Shown here: positions 24,155 to 32,283 of the stretch, in pieces
How positions within the stretch are numbered: position 1 is the first letter of the stretch
Layout of the letters: each line of letters starts with the position of its first letter
NCBI GenBank assembly: GCA_023264995.1
Contig: JAHFUR010000017.1
Coordinates: 18,349-82,348, forward strand
Direction: 5' to 3'
From: Acidimicrobiia bacterium
GTDB lineage: Bacteria > Actinomycetota > Acidimicrobiia > Acidimicrobiales > AC-14
Length of the DNA: 64,000 bases
Program-made: the position numbers and the translations under genes
The notes under the pieces: model-generated
What the model saw: the letters and a program-made list of their open reading frames with translations, nothing else
Databases searched by the model: none
What the model was told of the DNA's origin: nothing

Positions 24155-26002
24155 TTACCCCGCGAGCTTGCGGGCCGCGCCGGCGATGGACTCGGCGTCG
24201 ATCCCCGCGGCGGTGATGCACTCGTCGGGCTTGGCCGAGCCGGGCATGGCGGTCACGGCCACCTTGACCAGGCGCAGCGGGATGTCGAGCTGGGCCTCGG
24301 CCAAGGCGGAGGCGACGGCATCGCCGATGCCGCCCTCGGCCCAGTGGTCCTCGACGGTGAGCACCCGGCCCCCCGTGGCCCGAGCGGCCTCGACCAGCGT
24401 GGCCGAGTCGATCGGCTTAACCGAGTACAGGTCGATCACCCGGGCCGCGACCCCCTCCGCGGCCAGGGCGTCGGCGGCCTTGAGGGCCTCGTGCAGGGTG
24501 ATGCCGGCGGAGACGATGACGACCTTGTCGTCGTCCGACGAGCGCAGGACCTTGGAACCCCCGACAGCGAAGGTCTCGTCGGGCCCGTAGAGCACCGGCG
24601 TGTTGCCGCGCGTGGTGCGCAGGTAGGCGGTGCCCTCCGCGATGTCGGCCATCAGGGAGACCAGCGCCACGGTCGACACGGCGTCGCTCGGGTAGAGCAC
24701 GGTGCTGTTGTGGATGGCCCGGAACATGGCCAGGTCCTCGAGGCCCATCTGCGACGGCCCGTCCTCGCCGATCGACACGCCGGCGTGCGAGCCGCAGACG
24801 TTGATGCGCACCTGGCTGACCGCGCCCATGCGGATGAAGTCAGCGGCGCGGGTGAGGAAGGCGGCGAAGGTGGAGGCGAAGGGGACCCAGCCCCGGACCT
24901 GCAGGCCGACGGCCGTGGCAATCATCTGCTGCTCGGCGATGTAGCACTCGAAGTAGCGGTCGGGGTGGGCGGCGCGGAAGATCTCGGAGAAGGTCGAGTT
25001 CGACACCTCTCCGTCGAGGACGACGACATCGCCGCGGACCGAGCCCAGGGCGGCCAAGGCGTCGCCGTAGGCCTTGCGGGTGGCCACCTGCTGGCCCAGC
25101 GTGTAGCTGGGCATGGCCCCGCCGGTGGTGGCGAAGACGTGGGGGGACGTGCCGGTGGGCGGCTTCGGGACCGACACACGGATCCCGCGGTCCCCGCCCA
25201 GCTCGGCGACGGCGTCCTCCCAGTCGGGGACGGGCTTGCCGTGGGCGTTGAGCTGGTCCTCGACCGACTTCACGCCGGCGCCCTTCTTGGTCCGGGCGAT
25301 GAGGACAGTGGGCTTGCCGGTGATGGACGCGGCCTCGGCGAAGGCCAGGTCGATGGCGTGCACGTCGTGGCCGTCGAGCACGATGGCGTGCCACCCGAAG
25401 GCCTCGGCCCGGGCCTTGTAGGCGTCGAGGTCCCAGCCGTGGCGGGTCTGGCCGCTCTGGCCGAGACGGTTCACGTCGATGATGGCGGTGAGGTTGTCGA
25501 GGCCGGCGAAGCTGGCCTCCTCGAAGGCCTCCCACATGGAACCCTCGGCCATCTCGGAGTCGCCGCACAGCACCCAGGTGCGGTAGTCGAGCTTGTCGAG
25601 CCGCTTGGCGGCCAGGGCGACACCGACGGCGATGGGCAGGCCCTGGCCGAGGGAGCCGGTGGCCACGTCGACCCAGGGGATGTCGGGCGTGGGGTGGCCC
25701 TCGAGCCGGCTGCCCAGCTGGCGGTAGGTGGCCATCTCCTCGCCGGTGACGGCGCCGACGGCCTTGTAGATGGCGTAGAGGAGGGGCGAGGCGTGGCCCT
25801 TGGAGAAGATCAGGTGGTCGTTGGCCGGGTTGTCAGGCGTGTCGAAGTCGTAGTGGAGGTACTTGCTGATCAGCACGGCCATCAGGTCGGCGGCCGACAT
25901 CGACGATGTCGGGTGGCCCGACCCGGCGACCCCACTGACCCGCACTGCATCGACTCGCAGCTGCTGCCCGAGCTCCGTCCACCCCTGCTTCTCTTCGTCC
26001 AT
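24155..26002 (-). CDS. tkt: Transketolase
   Basis: Thiamine-diphosphate enzyme that moves two-carbon units between sugar phosphates in the non-oxidative pentose phosphate pathway. At 615 aa it is shorter than E. coli TktA and resembles the compact transketolases of actinobacteria and archaea. The TPP-binding segment GDSEMAEGSMWEAFEEA, substrate histidines in SGHPTSSMS and SKGHASPLLYA, and the pyrimidine-domain glutamate in FECYIAEQQM are present; the C-terminal domain (EDHWAEGGIGDAVA) is complete. I chose ATG 26002 because TAGGAT lies 7 nt upstream on the minus strand. It is divergent from the tal-zwf-opcA-pgl side, with two genes between. 1-Deoxyxylulose synthase is an unlikely alternative. 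Confidence 0.93.
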   Translation of the reverse strand: MDEEKQGWTELGQQLRVDAVRVSGVAGSGHPTSSMSAADLMAVLISKYLHYDFDTPDNPANDHLIFSKGHASPLLYAIYKAVGAVTGEEMATYRQLGSRLEGHPTPDIPWVDVATGSLGQGLPIAVGVALAAKRLDKLDYRTWVLCGDSEMAEGSMWEAFEEASFAGLDNLTAIIDVNRLGQSGQTRHGWDLDAYKARAEAFGWHAIVLDGHDVHAIDLAFAEAASITGKPTVLIARTKKGAGVKSVEDQLNAHGKPVPDWEDAVAELGGDRGIRVSVPKPPTGTSPHVFATTGGAMPSYTLGQQVATRKAYGDALAALGSVRGDVVVLDGEVSNSTFSEIFRAAHPDRYFECYIAEQQMIATAVGLQVRGWVPFASTFAAFLTRAADFIRMGAVSQVRINVCGSHAGVSIGEDGPSQMGLEDLAMFRAIHNSTVLYPSDAVSTVALVSLMADIAEGTAYLRTTRGNTPVLYGPDETFAVGGSKVLRSSDDDKVVIVSAGITLHEALKAADALAAEGVAARVIDLYSVKPIDSATLVEAARATGGRVLTVEDHWAEGGIGDAVASALAEAQLDIPLRLVKVAVTAMPGSAKPDECITAAGIDAESIAGAARKLAG

Positions 26003-26009
26003 GGCGACA

Positions 26010-26015
26010 ATCCTA
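26010..26015 (-). promoter_or_regulatory. -10 box TAGGAT for tkt
   Basis: TAGGAT on the minus strand is followed by 7 nt and the ATG at 26002. A pyrimidine-rich AT patch lies just upstream of it. Confidence 0.5.
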
Positions 26016-26075
26016 TGTTTTCTTTCTGGCCCCTCCCCAACCCGAGCTTCGAGCGACTTCGGGAGGGCTCCGGGG

Positions 26076-26081
26076 TAGCGT
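26076..26081 (+). promoter_or_regulatory. -10 box TAGCGT for the 128-aa gene
   Basis: TAGCGT is followed by 6 nt and the ATG at 26088, without a ribosome site. Confidence 0.45.
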
Positions 26082-26087
26082 CGGCCC

Positions 26088-26474
26088 ATGGACATCGTGG
26101 CTGCACTTTTCGTGGAGGGCATCGAGCAGCGCTCGGTCGCCGGCCCTGCCACCCGTTTCGACCTGACTGGCGTCATGTTCTCGCTGGCCGCCCCCGGCGA
26201 GCTCCCCGTGCACATCTCGCCCCACCTCGTCGTGTTCGTCCGGTGCCCGCCCGACGACCCGGGGACCGGCACGCTCGTCGTCGAGTTCCTCGACGCCGCC
26301 GGCACCGAGGTGGCCCGCAACGCCCAGGCCGTCAGCGTGCAGCCCGGCAAGTTCGGCCGCCTGCTCGTCAAGGGCGAGCTGAACTACGAGAGCTACGGCA
26401 CCATCGAGGCCCACGTGCAGCTCACAGGCGGCAACTCGGTGGTAGTGCCCCTCACCCTGCTCGCCCCCGCCTGA
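26088..26474 (+). CDS. Conserved-type hypothetical protein, beta-rich
   Basis: A 128-aa cytoplasmic protein I do not recognise by name. It is mostly beta strand (for example TRFDLTGVMFSLAA, HLVVFVRCP, GTLVVEFLDAAG, GTIEAHVQLTGG), which suggests a small sandwich like those seen in actinobacterial proteins of unknown function (DUF6941-type). There is no signal peptide, metal site or catalytic motif. The start is supported by a -10 box 6 nt upstream. Its stop overlaps the ATG of the FIST gene (TGATG), so the two probably work together. Confidence 0.65.
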   Translation: MDIVAALFVEGIEQRSVAGPATRFDLTGVMFSLAAPGELPVHISPHLVVFVRCPPDDPGTGTLVVEFLDAAGTEVARNAQAVSVQPGKFGRLLVKGELNYESYGTIEAHVQLTGGNSVVVPLTLLAPA

Positions 26475-27631
26475 TGGCCCAGTCCTTCGCTGCCGCGCTC
26501 TCCCAGCACCCCGACCCGGCCGAAGCCGCCCGGGATGTCGTCGGCCGGGTGCTCGCCGCCCTGGGCGGCGACGCCGGCCCGCCGCCGGACCTGGCCATGG
26601 TGTTCGTGACGCCGGCGCACGTCGCGGCCCTCGACGAGATCGTGGCCACAATCAGCGCCGCCCTGCGGCCGGCGGCCCTGCTGGGCTGCGCCGCGGTGTC
26701 GGTCGTCGGCGGCGCCACCGAGGTCGAGGGGGGCCCGGCCATCTCCCTGTGGGCGGGCCGCACCGGGCCGGTCACGCCGTTCCACCTCACCGTCGCCGAG
26801 TCGCCGGACGGGCTGACCTTCACCGGGTGGCCCGACGCCATCCCCGACGACCCGAGCGCCCTGCTCCTTCTCCCCGACCCCTTCACCTTCCCCACCGACG
26901 ACCTTCTACGCCGGCTGGGCGAGGACCGGCCGGGCATGCCGGTGGTCGGTGGGCTGGCCTCCGCGGCCCGGGCGCCGGGCGGCAACCGGCTCGTCATCGA
27001 CGACCGGGTCGTGACCACCGGCGCGGTCGGCGCCTTCCTCGGCCCCGAGGTCGAGGTGGCCACCGTCGTCTCCCAGGGCTGCCGGCCCGTGGGCAGCCCC
27101 TTCGTGGTCACCCGGGCCGAGCACAACATCGTCTACGAGCTGGCTGGTCGCACGGCCGTCGACCGCTTGCAGGAGGTGGCCGCCGCCCTCGCCGACGAGG
27201 ACCGGGAACTGCTGGCCGACATGGTGCAGATCGGCCGGGTGATCGACGAGCGCAAGCTCGACTTCGGTCCGGGCGACTTCCTGGTCCGCCAGGTGGTGGG
27301 GGCCGACCCCAACAGCGGGGCCCTGCGGGTGGGCGACATCGTGGAGGTGGGGTCCACCGCCCAGTTCCAGGTGCGCGACGCCACCTCGGCCGACCTCGAC
27401 CTGCGGCGCATGGTCGACGGCCTCAACGCCGACGCCGCCCTGGTCTTCACCTGCAACGGGCGGGGGACCAACCTGTTCCCCGAGCCCCATCACGACGCCT
27501 CGGTGGTCTCCGAGAGCCTCGGGGGTGCGCCGGTGGCCGGCATGTTCTGCGCCGGCGAGCTCGGGCCCATCGGTGGCCAGAACTTCATGCACGGGTTCAC
27601 CGCGTCCGTCATCCTCCTCAGCCGGACCTGA
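26474..27631 (+). CDS. FIST-domain sensory protein
   Basis: A 385-aa protein with FIST N and FIST C domains. The N-terminal part holds ALLGCAAVSVVGGATEVEGGPAISLWAG and PVVGGLASAARAPGGNRLVIDD; the C-terminal part holds VRQVVGADPNSGALRVGDIVEVGS and the family-typical ALVFTCNGRGTNLFPEPHHDA with AGMFCAGELGPIGGQNFMHGF. FIST domains are thought to bind small ligands such as amino acids and usually feed signals to kinases or cyclases. No such partner is encoded here; instead it is coupled to a 128-aa unknown protein and sits inside a pentose-phosphate cluster, so a metabolic sensor is possible. Confidence 0.88.
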   Translation: MAQSFAAALSQHPDPAEAARDVVGRVLAALGGDAGPPPDLAMVFVTPAHVAALDEIVATISAALRPAALLGCAAVSVVGGATEVEGGPAISLWAGRTGPVTPFHLTVAESPDGLTFTGWPDAIPDDPSALLLLPDPFTFPTDDLLRRLGEDRPGMPVVGGLASAARAPGGNRLVIDDRVVTTGAVGAFLGPEVEVATVVSQGCRPVGSPFVVTRAEHNIVYELAGRTAVDRLQEVAAALADEDRELLADMVQIGRVIDERKLDFGPGDFLVRQVVGADPNSGALRVGDIVEVGSTAQFQVRDATSADLDLRRMVDGLNADAALVFTCNGRGTNLFPEPHHDASVVSESLGGAPVAGMFCAGELGPIGGQNFMHGFTASVILLSRT

Positions 27632-27672
27632 GGCTCCGGGCCACCACGGCCCCGCAGCATCGGGAAGAGGAA

Positions 27673-27678
27673 TAGCGT
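27673..27678 (+). promoter_or_regulatory. -10 box TAGCGT for tal
   Basis: TAGCGT is followed by 7 nt and the ATG at 27686; the same hexamer precedes the 128-aa gene. Confidence 0.5.
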
Positions 27679-27685
27679 CGCGGTC

Positions 27686-28789
27686 ATGACGACGCGACTC
27701 GAGCGGCTCTACCACGAGCAGGGCCAGAGCCCCTGGCTGGACAACCTCAAGCGGGGGTACCTCACGAGCGGCGACCTCTCGCGGCTGATCAACGAGGGCA
27801 TCCGAGGCATCACCTCGAACCCGACGATCTTCCAGAAGGCCATCGAGGGCCACGCCGAGTACGACGAGCAGTTCCGCGCTCTGATGGACCATCACGAGTC
27901 CGTCGACGACGCGTACTGGGACCTGGTCATCGACGACGTGACCCACGCGCTCGACCTGCTGCGCCCGCTCTATGACGAGAGCGGGGGGGCCGACGGGTTC
28001 GTCTCCATCGAGGTCGCCCCCGGCCTGGCCCACGACACCGAGGGCACCATCGCCTCGGCCCGCCAGCTCGACGAGCGGATCACCCAGCCCAACCTGCTGG
28101 TGAAGATCCCCGGTACCGCCGCCGGCATCCCGGCCATCCGCCAGATGATCTCCGAGGGCCGCAGCATCAACGTGACCCTCATCTTCTCCATCGAGCGGTA
28201 CGCCGAGGTGATCGAGGCCTACCTCGCCGGCCTGGAGGCCTGCGGCGGCGACCTGGCCCGCGTCCACAGCGTGGCCTCGTTCTTCGTCAGCCGGGTCGAC
28301 ACCGAGGTCGACCGCCGGCTGCAGGAGATCGGCACCGAGGAGGCGCTCGGCCTGCGGGGCAAGGCCGCCGTGGCCCAGGCCAAGCTGGCCTACGAGCTGT
28401 TCTGCTCCAAGTTCCACGGCAGCCGGTGGGACGCCCTGAGCGACCAGGGCGCCCGGGTGCAGCGCCCCCTGTGGGCGTCGACGTCGACCAAGAACCCGGC
28501 CTACCCGGACACCCTCTACATCGACAGCCTGATCGGGCCCGACACCGTCAACACCATGCCCGACGCCACCATCGACGCCTTCGAGCGGCACGGCACACTG
28601 GCCTGCACGATCAACAAGGATCTCGACCAGGCCCACCAGGTGATGGACGGCCTGGCCCGGGTGGGCGTTGACATGACCGAGGTCGGCCACACCCTCGAGG
28701 CGGAGGGCGTCGCCTCCTTTGCCAAGTCGTTCGACGAGCTGATGGCCGCCCTGAACGCCAAGGCCGCCGACCTCCTCTCGCCGAGTTGA
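27686..28789 (+). CDS. tal: Transaldolase
   Basis: Transfers a dihydroxyacetone unit between sugar phosphates in the pentose phosphate pathway. The 367-aa protein has the actinobacterial/cyanobacterial length. Diagnostic segments are GITSNPTIFQKAI near residue 45, the Schiff-base lysine in NLLVKIPGTAAGIPAI (about residue 138-141), and LASTSTKNPAYPDTLYIDSLIGPDTVNTMP. The start is fixed by the -10 box 7 nt upstream. It stands immediately before zwf, opcA and pgl in the order known from Corynebacterium and Mycobacterium. Confidence 0.95.
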   Translation: MTTRLERLYHEQGQSPWLDNLKRGYLTSGDLSRLINEGIRGITSNPTIFQKAIEGHAEYDEQFRALMDHHESVDDAYWDLVIDDVTHALDLLRPLYDESGGADGFVSIEVAPGLAHDTEGTIASARQLDERITQPNLLVKIPGTAAGIPAIRQMISEGRSINVTLIFSIERYAEVIEAYLAGLEACGGDLARVHSVASFFVSRVDTEVDRRLQEIGTEEALGLRGKAAVAQAKLAYELFCSKFHGSRWDALSDQGARVQRPLWASTSTKNPAYPDTLYIDSLIGPDTVNTMPDATIDAFERHGTLACTINKDLDQAHQVMDGLARVGVDMTEVGHTLEAEGVASFAKSFDELMAALNAKAADLLSPS

Positions 28790-28813
28790 GCGTCGCCCGC
28801 CGGATCCCTCCCC

Positions 28814-28819
28814 TAGCAT
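28814..28819 (+). promoter_or_regulatory. -10 box TAGCAT for zwf
   Basis: TAGCAT is followed by 7 nt and the ATG at 28827, giving zwf-opcA-pgl its own promoter in the short gap after tal. Confidence 0.45.
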
Positions 28820-28826
28820 TCGCCCG

Positions 28827-30353
28827 ATGACCGACAACCCCCTGGCCGAGGCCACGGTCGACCGCGTCGCCCCGCCGGCGGTGCTGGTCGTCTTCGGGGC
28901 CTCCGGCGACCTCACCAGCCGCAAGCTCATGCCGGCGGTCGAGAACCTGGCCCTCCGCCGGCTCCTCCCGCCGGGCTTCTCGGTGGTGGGCGTCGCCCGC
29001 ACGCCGATGGGCGACGACGAGTTCCGCGAGCGCATGCGGGCCACGGTGGAAGAGATGGGCGGCGGGGGCGAGGAAGCCAAGCACGTCTGGCAGGCCTTCT
29101 CCGGTGGGTTCCGGTACGTGGCCGGCGACTACTCGGACCCGAGCACGTTCACGAAGCTCCGGGACGTCCTGGACGAGATCGACGCGCAGCGGGGCACGGC
29201 CCAGAACCGCCTGATCTACCTGGCCACCCCCCCCGACACGTTCCCGGTCGTCGTGCGAGGGTTGGCCGCCTGTGGCCTCAACCGCCCGGCCCACGACAAC
29301 GCCTTCGTCCGTATCGTCATCGAGAAGCCCTACGGCCGCGACGCCCGCTCGGCCGAGAAGCTCGACGCCACCGTCCACGAGGCCTTCGACGAGCACCAGG
29401 TGTACCGGATCGACCACTACCTGGGGAAGGAGACGGTCCAGAACGTCCTGGCCCTCCGCTTCGCCAACGCCATCTTCGAGCCCATCTGGAACCGGCGCTA
29501 CGTCAACCACGTCCAGATCACCGTGGCCGAGTCGCTGGGCGTCGGGCACCGGGGCGGGTTCTACGAGAAGGCCGGCGCCCTGCGCGACATCGTGCAGAAC
29601 CACGTGATGCAAGTGCTGGCCCTCACCCTCATGGAGCCGCCGGCCACCTTCGACGCCGGCGGTATCCGCGACGAGAAGGTCAAGGCCCTGCGGGCCGTCG
29701 ACCTCATGAACGCCGAGGAGGTGACCCAGAACGTCGTCCGGGCCCAGTACCGCTCGGGATGGGTCCAGGGTTCGGAGGTGGGCGGCTACCGAGACGAGGA
29801 GGGCGTCGACCCCCACAGCCAGACCGAGACCTACGTGGCCATGCGGCTCAAGGTCGACAACTGGCGGTGGGCCGGCGTGCCGATCTACATCCGCACCGGC
29901 AAGTACCTGCCCAAGCGGGTCACCGAGGTGGCCATGGAGTTCAACAAGGTCCCCCACCTGCCCTTCGCCATGAGCCAGGCCGAGGGTCTGGAGCCCGACG
30001 CCCTGGTCCTGCGCATCCAGCCGGACGAGGGGATCACGCTGCGGTTCGGCGCCAAGGTGCCGGGCCAGGCCTTCCGGGTGCGGTCGGTGTCGATGGACTT
30101 CTTCTACGGGGCCGCCTTCCTGGAAGAGACGCCGGAGGCCTACGAGCGGCTGCTCCTCGACGCCCTCCTCGGCGACCCGACCCTGTTCATCCGCTCGGAC
30201 GAGGTGGCCCAGGCCTGGCGCATCTGCGACCCGGTGCTGGCCGCCTTCGAGGACGGCGACCTGCCCCTGGCCCGCTACGAGGCCGGCACCTGGGGCCCGC
30301 CCGAGGCCGACGCCCTGCTCGACCGCGACGGTCGGCGCTGGCGCAAGCCCTGA
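28827..30353 (+). CDS. zwf: Glucose-6-phosphate 1-dehydrogenase
   Basis: First enzyme of the oxidative pentose phosphate branch; it oxidises glucose 6-phosphate with NADP to the lactone. The 508-aa protein has the cofactor motif FGASGDLTSRKLMPA at about residues 17-31, the substrate-binding RIDHYLGKETVQN with catalytic-region histidine, and the conserved EKPYGRD and GVPIYIRTGKYLPKR. OpcA, its activator, follows 7 nt downstream, and pgl, which hydrolyses its product, after that. The start is supported by the -10 box and by the usual N-terminal distance to the cofactor motif. Confidence 0.96.
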   Translation: MTDNPLAEATVDRVAPPAVLVVFGASGDLTSRKLMPAVENLALRRLLPPGFSVVGVARTPMGDDEFRERMRATVEEMGGGGEEAKHVWQAFSGGFRYVAGDYSDPSTFTKLRDVLDEIDAQRGTAQNRLIYLATPPDTFPVVVRGLAACGLNRPAHDNAFVRIVIEKPYGRDARSAEKLDATVHEAFDEHQVYRIDHYLGKETVQNVLALRFANAIFEPIWNRRYVNHVQITVAESLGVGHRGGFYEKAGALRDIVQNHVMQVLALTLMEPPATFDAGGIRDEKVKALRAVDLMNAEEVTQNVVRAQYRSGWVQGSEVGGYRDEEGVDPHSQTETYVAMRLKVDNWRWAGVPIYIRTGKYLPKRVTEVAMEFNKVPHLPFAMSQAEGLEPDALVLRIQPDEGITLRFGAKVPGQAFRVRSVSMDFFYGAAFLEETPEAYERLLLDALLGDPTLFIRSDEVAQAWRICDPVLAAFEDGDLPLARYEAGTWGPPEADALLDRDGRRWRKP

Positions 30354-30360
30354 CCTCCTC

Positions 30361-31374
30361 ATGACCCAACCCGCGATCACCACCCTCGGCTCGTGGGAGT
30401 CCGACAACGTCACCCTGGCCCAGGTCGAGCGGGAGCTCTCGAACCTCCGCCGTCACGAGCAGAAGGCCGCGGTCCGCACCAGCGTGCTGACCCTCGTCGC
30501 CGTCGTCGGCTCCGACGCCGAGGCCGACGGCGCCCGCCAGATCATCTCCGACCTGGGCGCCCGCCACCCGTCGCGGACGCTCATCATCGTCGCCCTCCCC
30601 GACGAGCCCGGAGTCCCCAGCGGCACCGACGCGGCCGTGTGGGTGCACGCCATCGAGCGCGAGGGCCGGGCCGTTTGCTTCGAGGAGGTCATCCTCCGGG
30701 TGCGGGGCACGGCCCGCCACCACCTTGACTCGGTCGTCGAGCCGTTCGCCCTCCCCGACGTACCCCTCGTGGTCTGGCTGCCGGCGGGCCTCCCCGCGCC
30801 CGGCGACCCACTGATGCAGGCCGCCAACCGAGTGGTGGTCGACAGCCGCGCTGTCGCCGAGGCCGGCGGCGACGTGCTGGCCCGCAGCACCACCCTTTCC
30901 AAACGCCTTCCCGTTGCCGACCTGTCGTGGATGCGGCTCGAGCAGTGGCGGAGCATGCTGACCGGGCTGTTCGAGGGCGGTCTGTACCGTCCCTTCCTCG
31001 ACGCCGTTGACCGGGTCGAGGTGTCCGGCAACCACGGCCCTCGCTACCTGCTGGGAGGGTGGCTCCTCCGCCGGCTCCGGCTGCCCCCGGCTCGGGTCGT
31101 CCTGCAGCCCGCCGACCACGTCTCGGTGGTCGTCCACGCCGTGTCCGACGGCCGGGCCGGCACCTTCTCGGTCGACCGGCGGGGCGAGGCCCGGGAGATC
31201 CACTCCTGCGTCGACATCGAGGGTGGGCCCCGGGTCGAGCAGACGGTGACGATGCGCCAGCAGTGGCCGTCGCTGGCCCTGGCCGCGGCCCTGACGAGGG
31301 TGGGCCACGACGAGGCCTACGAGGAAGCGCTGGCCGGCGCCCGCGAGCTGCGCGCTGCCGAGGGAGGCCAGTGA
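30361..31374 (+). CDS. opcA: Glucose-6-phosphate dehydrogenase assembly protein OpcA
   Basis: A 337-aa protein of the OpcA family, needed for assembly or redox control of G6PDH in cyanobacteria and actinobacteria. Recognisable regions are VRTSVLTLVAVVGSDAEADGAR, HPSRTLIIVALPD, CFEEVILRVRGTARHHLDSVVEPFALPDVPLVVWLPAG, and DLSWMRLEQWRSMLTGLFE. It begins 7 nt after zwf. Its TGA (31372-31374) lies in the first of two tandem 20-bp copies at the junction with pgl. Confidence 0.93.
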   Translation: MTQPAITTLGSWESDNVTLAQVERELSNLRRHEQKAAVRTSVLTLVAVVGSDAEADGARQIISDLGARHPSRTLIIVALPDEPGVPSGTDAAVWVHAIEREGRAVCFEEVILRVRGTARHHLDSVVEPFALPDVPLVVWLPAGLPAPGDPLMQAANRVVVDSRAVAEAGGDVLARSTTLSKRLPVADLSWMRLEQWRSMLTGLFEGGLYRPFLDAVDRVEVSGNHGPRYLLGGWLLRRLRLPPARVVLQPADHVSVVVHAVSDGRAGTFSVDRRGEAREIHSCVDIEGGPRVEQTVTMRQQWPSLALAAALTRVGHDEAYEEALAGARELRAAEGGQ

Positions 31375-31402
31375 ACGGCGAAGGAGGCCAGTGAACGGCG
31401 AA
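31363..31402 (+). repeat. Tandem 20-bp duplication at the opcA-pgl junction
   Basis: GGAGGCCAGTGAACGGCGAA occurs twice in direct succession (31363-31382 and 31383-31402). Each copy carries the GGAGG ribosome site and a GTGA. The first GTGA contains the opcA stop; the second contains the pgl start. Confidence 0.9.
31371..31394 (+). CDS. Seven-codon coupling mini-ORF between opcA and pgl (speculative)
   Basis: Created by the 20-bp duplication: GTG 31371 overlaps the opcA stop, encodes MNGEGGQ, and ends at TGA 31392-31394, which overlaps the pgl GTG at 31391. A GGAGG site lies just upstream, so a terminating ribosome could pass through three overlapping start/stop points. Whether it is translated is unknown. 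Confidence 0.25.
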   Translation: MNGEGGQ

Positions 31403-32056
31403 GTCATCACCGTCGACGATGTGCCCGGGGAGTTCTCCGAGCGGGTGGTCGAGGCGTTCCTGAACCGCCCGGGCGACGGGTTCTCCCTCGTCCTCTCCGG
31501 GGGCTCGACGGCGCGCCGGTGCTACGAGCGGCTGGCGGCCGACGGCGCCGACCAGATCGACTGGTGGCAGGTCGACGTCTATTGGGGCGACGAGCGGTGC
31601 GTACCGCCCGGCGACGCCGACTCCAACGAGCGCCTGGGCCGGGAGGCCCTGCTCGAGCGGGTCGGGGCGGCCAACGCCGTCTACCCCATGCGCTGCGACG
31701 AGGGCCCCGACCTCTACCAGCAGCGGGTGGCCCAGGCCGGCCGCCTCGACGTGGTCCACCTGGGCCTCGGCCCCGACGGCCATACCGCGTCGCTGTTCCC
31801 CGGCTCGGCCGGGCTCGAGGCCGACCCCGGCCGGCTCGTCGTGATGAACGACGACCCCGCCGGGCACAACGTGCACCGGCGGATGACCCTCACCTTCTCC
31901 GGCATCGCCCGGGCCCGGCTGGCCGTCGTGACGGTGGAGGGCGAAGAGAAGCGCGACGCCTTCGCCGCCCTCCGCCGGGGCGACCCGGACATCCCGGCCA
32001 CCCGGATCCAGGCCGACCGCCTCATCTGGCTGGTCGACCCGGCCGCCGCCGGCTAG
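31391..32056 (+). CDS. pgl: 6-Phosphogluconolactonase
   Basis: Hydrolyses 6-phosphogluconolactone made by G6PDH. The 221-aa protein has LVLSGGSTARRCYERLA near the N-terminus, the family signature WWQVDVYWGDERCVPPGDADSN, and LDVVHLGLGPDGHTASLFPGS with the catalytic-region histidine, followed by RMTLTFSGIARARLAVV. The GTG at 31391 has GGAGG 5-6 nt upstream and overlaps the mini-ORF stop. Its TAG shares the palindrome CTAG (32053-32056) with the stop of the convergent ferredoxin gene. Confidence 0.94.
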   Translation: MNGEVITVDDVPGEFSERVVEAFLNRPGDGFSLVLSGGSTARRCYERLAADGADQIDWWQVDVYWGDERCVPPGDADSNERLGREALLERVGAANAVYPMRCDEGPDLYQQRVAQAGRLDVVHLGLGPDGHTASLFPGSAGLEADPGRLVVMNDDPAGHNVHRRMTLTFSGIARARLAVVTVEGEEKRDAFAALRRGDPDIPATRIQADRLIWLVDPAAAG

Positions 32057-32283
32057 CGCCGGCGCTCGGCCGCCGGCGCCTCGAGGCGGAGGGCGAGGGC
32101 CGGGCAGTTCGATACCGCCCACCGGGCGTGCGCCATCAGCTCGTCGGGCACCGGGCCGGGGCGGAGGATCGGGTACCCCCAGTCGTCGAGGCGGATCCCT
32201 TCGGGAAAGAGCTCGGCACACCCGCCGTGGCCCTGGCAGGCGATGGGGTCCACGGCCAGGACGAGCGACCGCCGGGGGCTCAT
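32053..32283 (-). CDS. 3Fe-4S-type ferredoxin
   Basis: A 76-aa ferredoxin with only three cysteines in cluster-binding positions: CQGHGGCAELFPEG (two) and SNCPALAL (one). The His/Gly in place of the second cysteine is the pattern of 3Fe-4S ferredoxins that often feed electrons to cytochromes P450. Its ATG (32283) overlaps the stop of the NuoF-like gene, so the two are co-translated, and the flavoprotein may be its electron partner. A P450 gene lies 4 kb away on the other strand. Confidence 0.88.
   Translation of the reverse strand: MSPRRSLVLAVDPIACQGHGGCAELFPEGIRLDDWGYPILRPGPVPDELMAHARWAVSNCPALALRLEAPAAERRR

Noticed and set aside
24344..26473. Very long plus-strand open frame running through tkt into the FIST gene
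   Set aside because: Only the part from ATG 26474 has FIST motifs; the rest is antisense to tkt with low-complexity residues.
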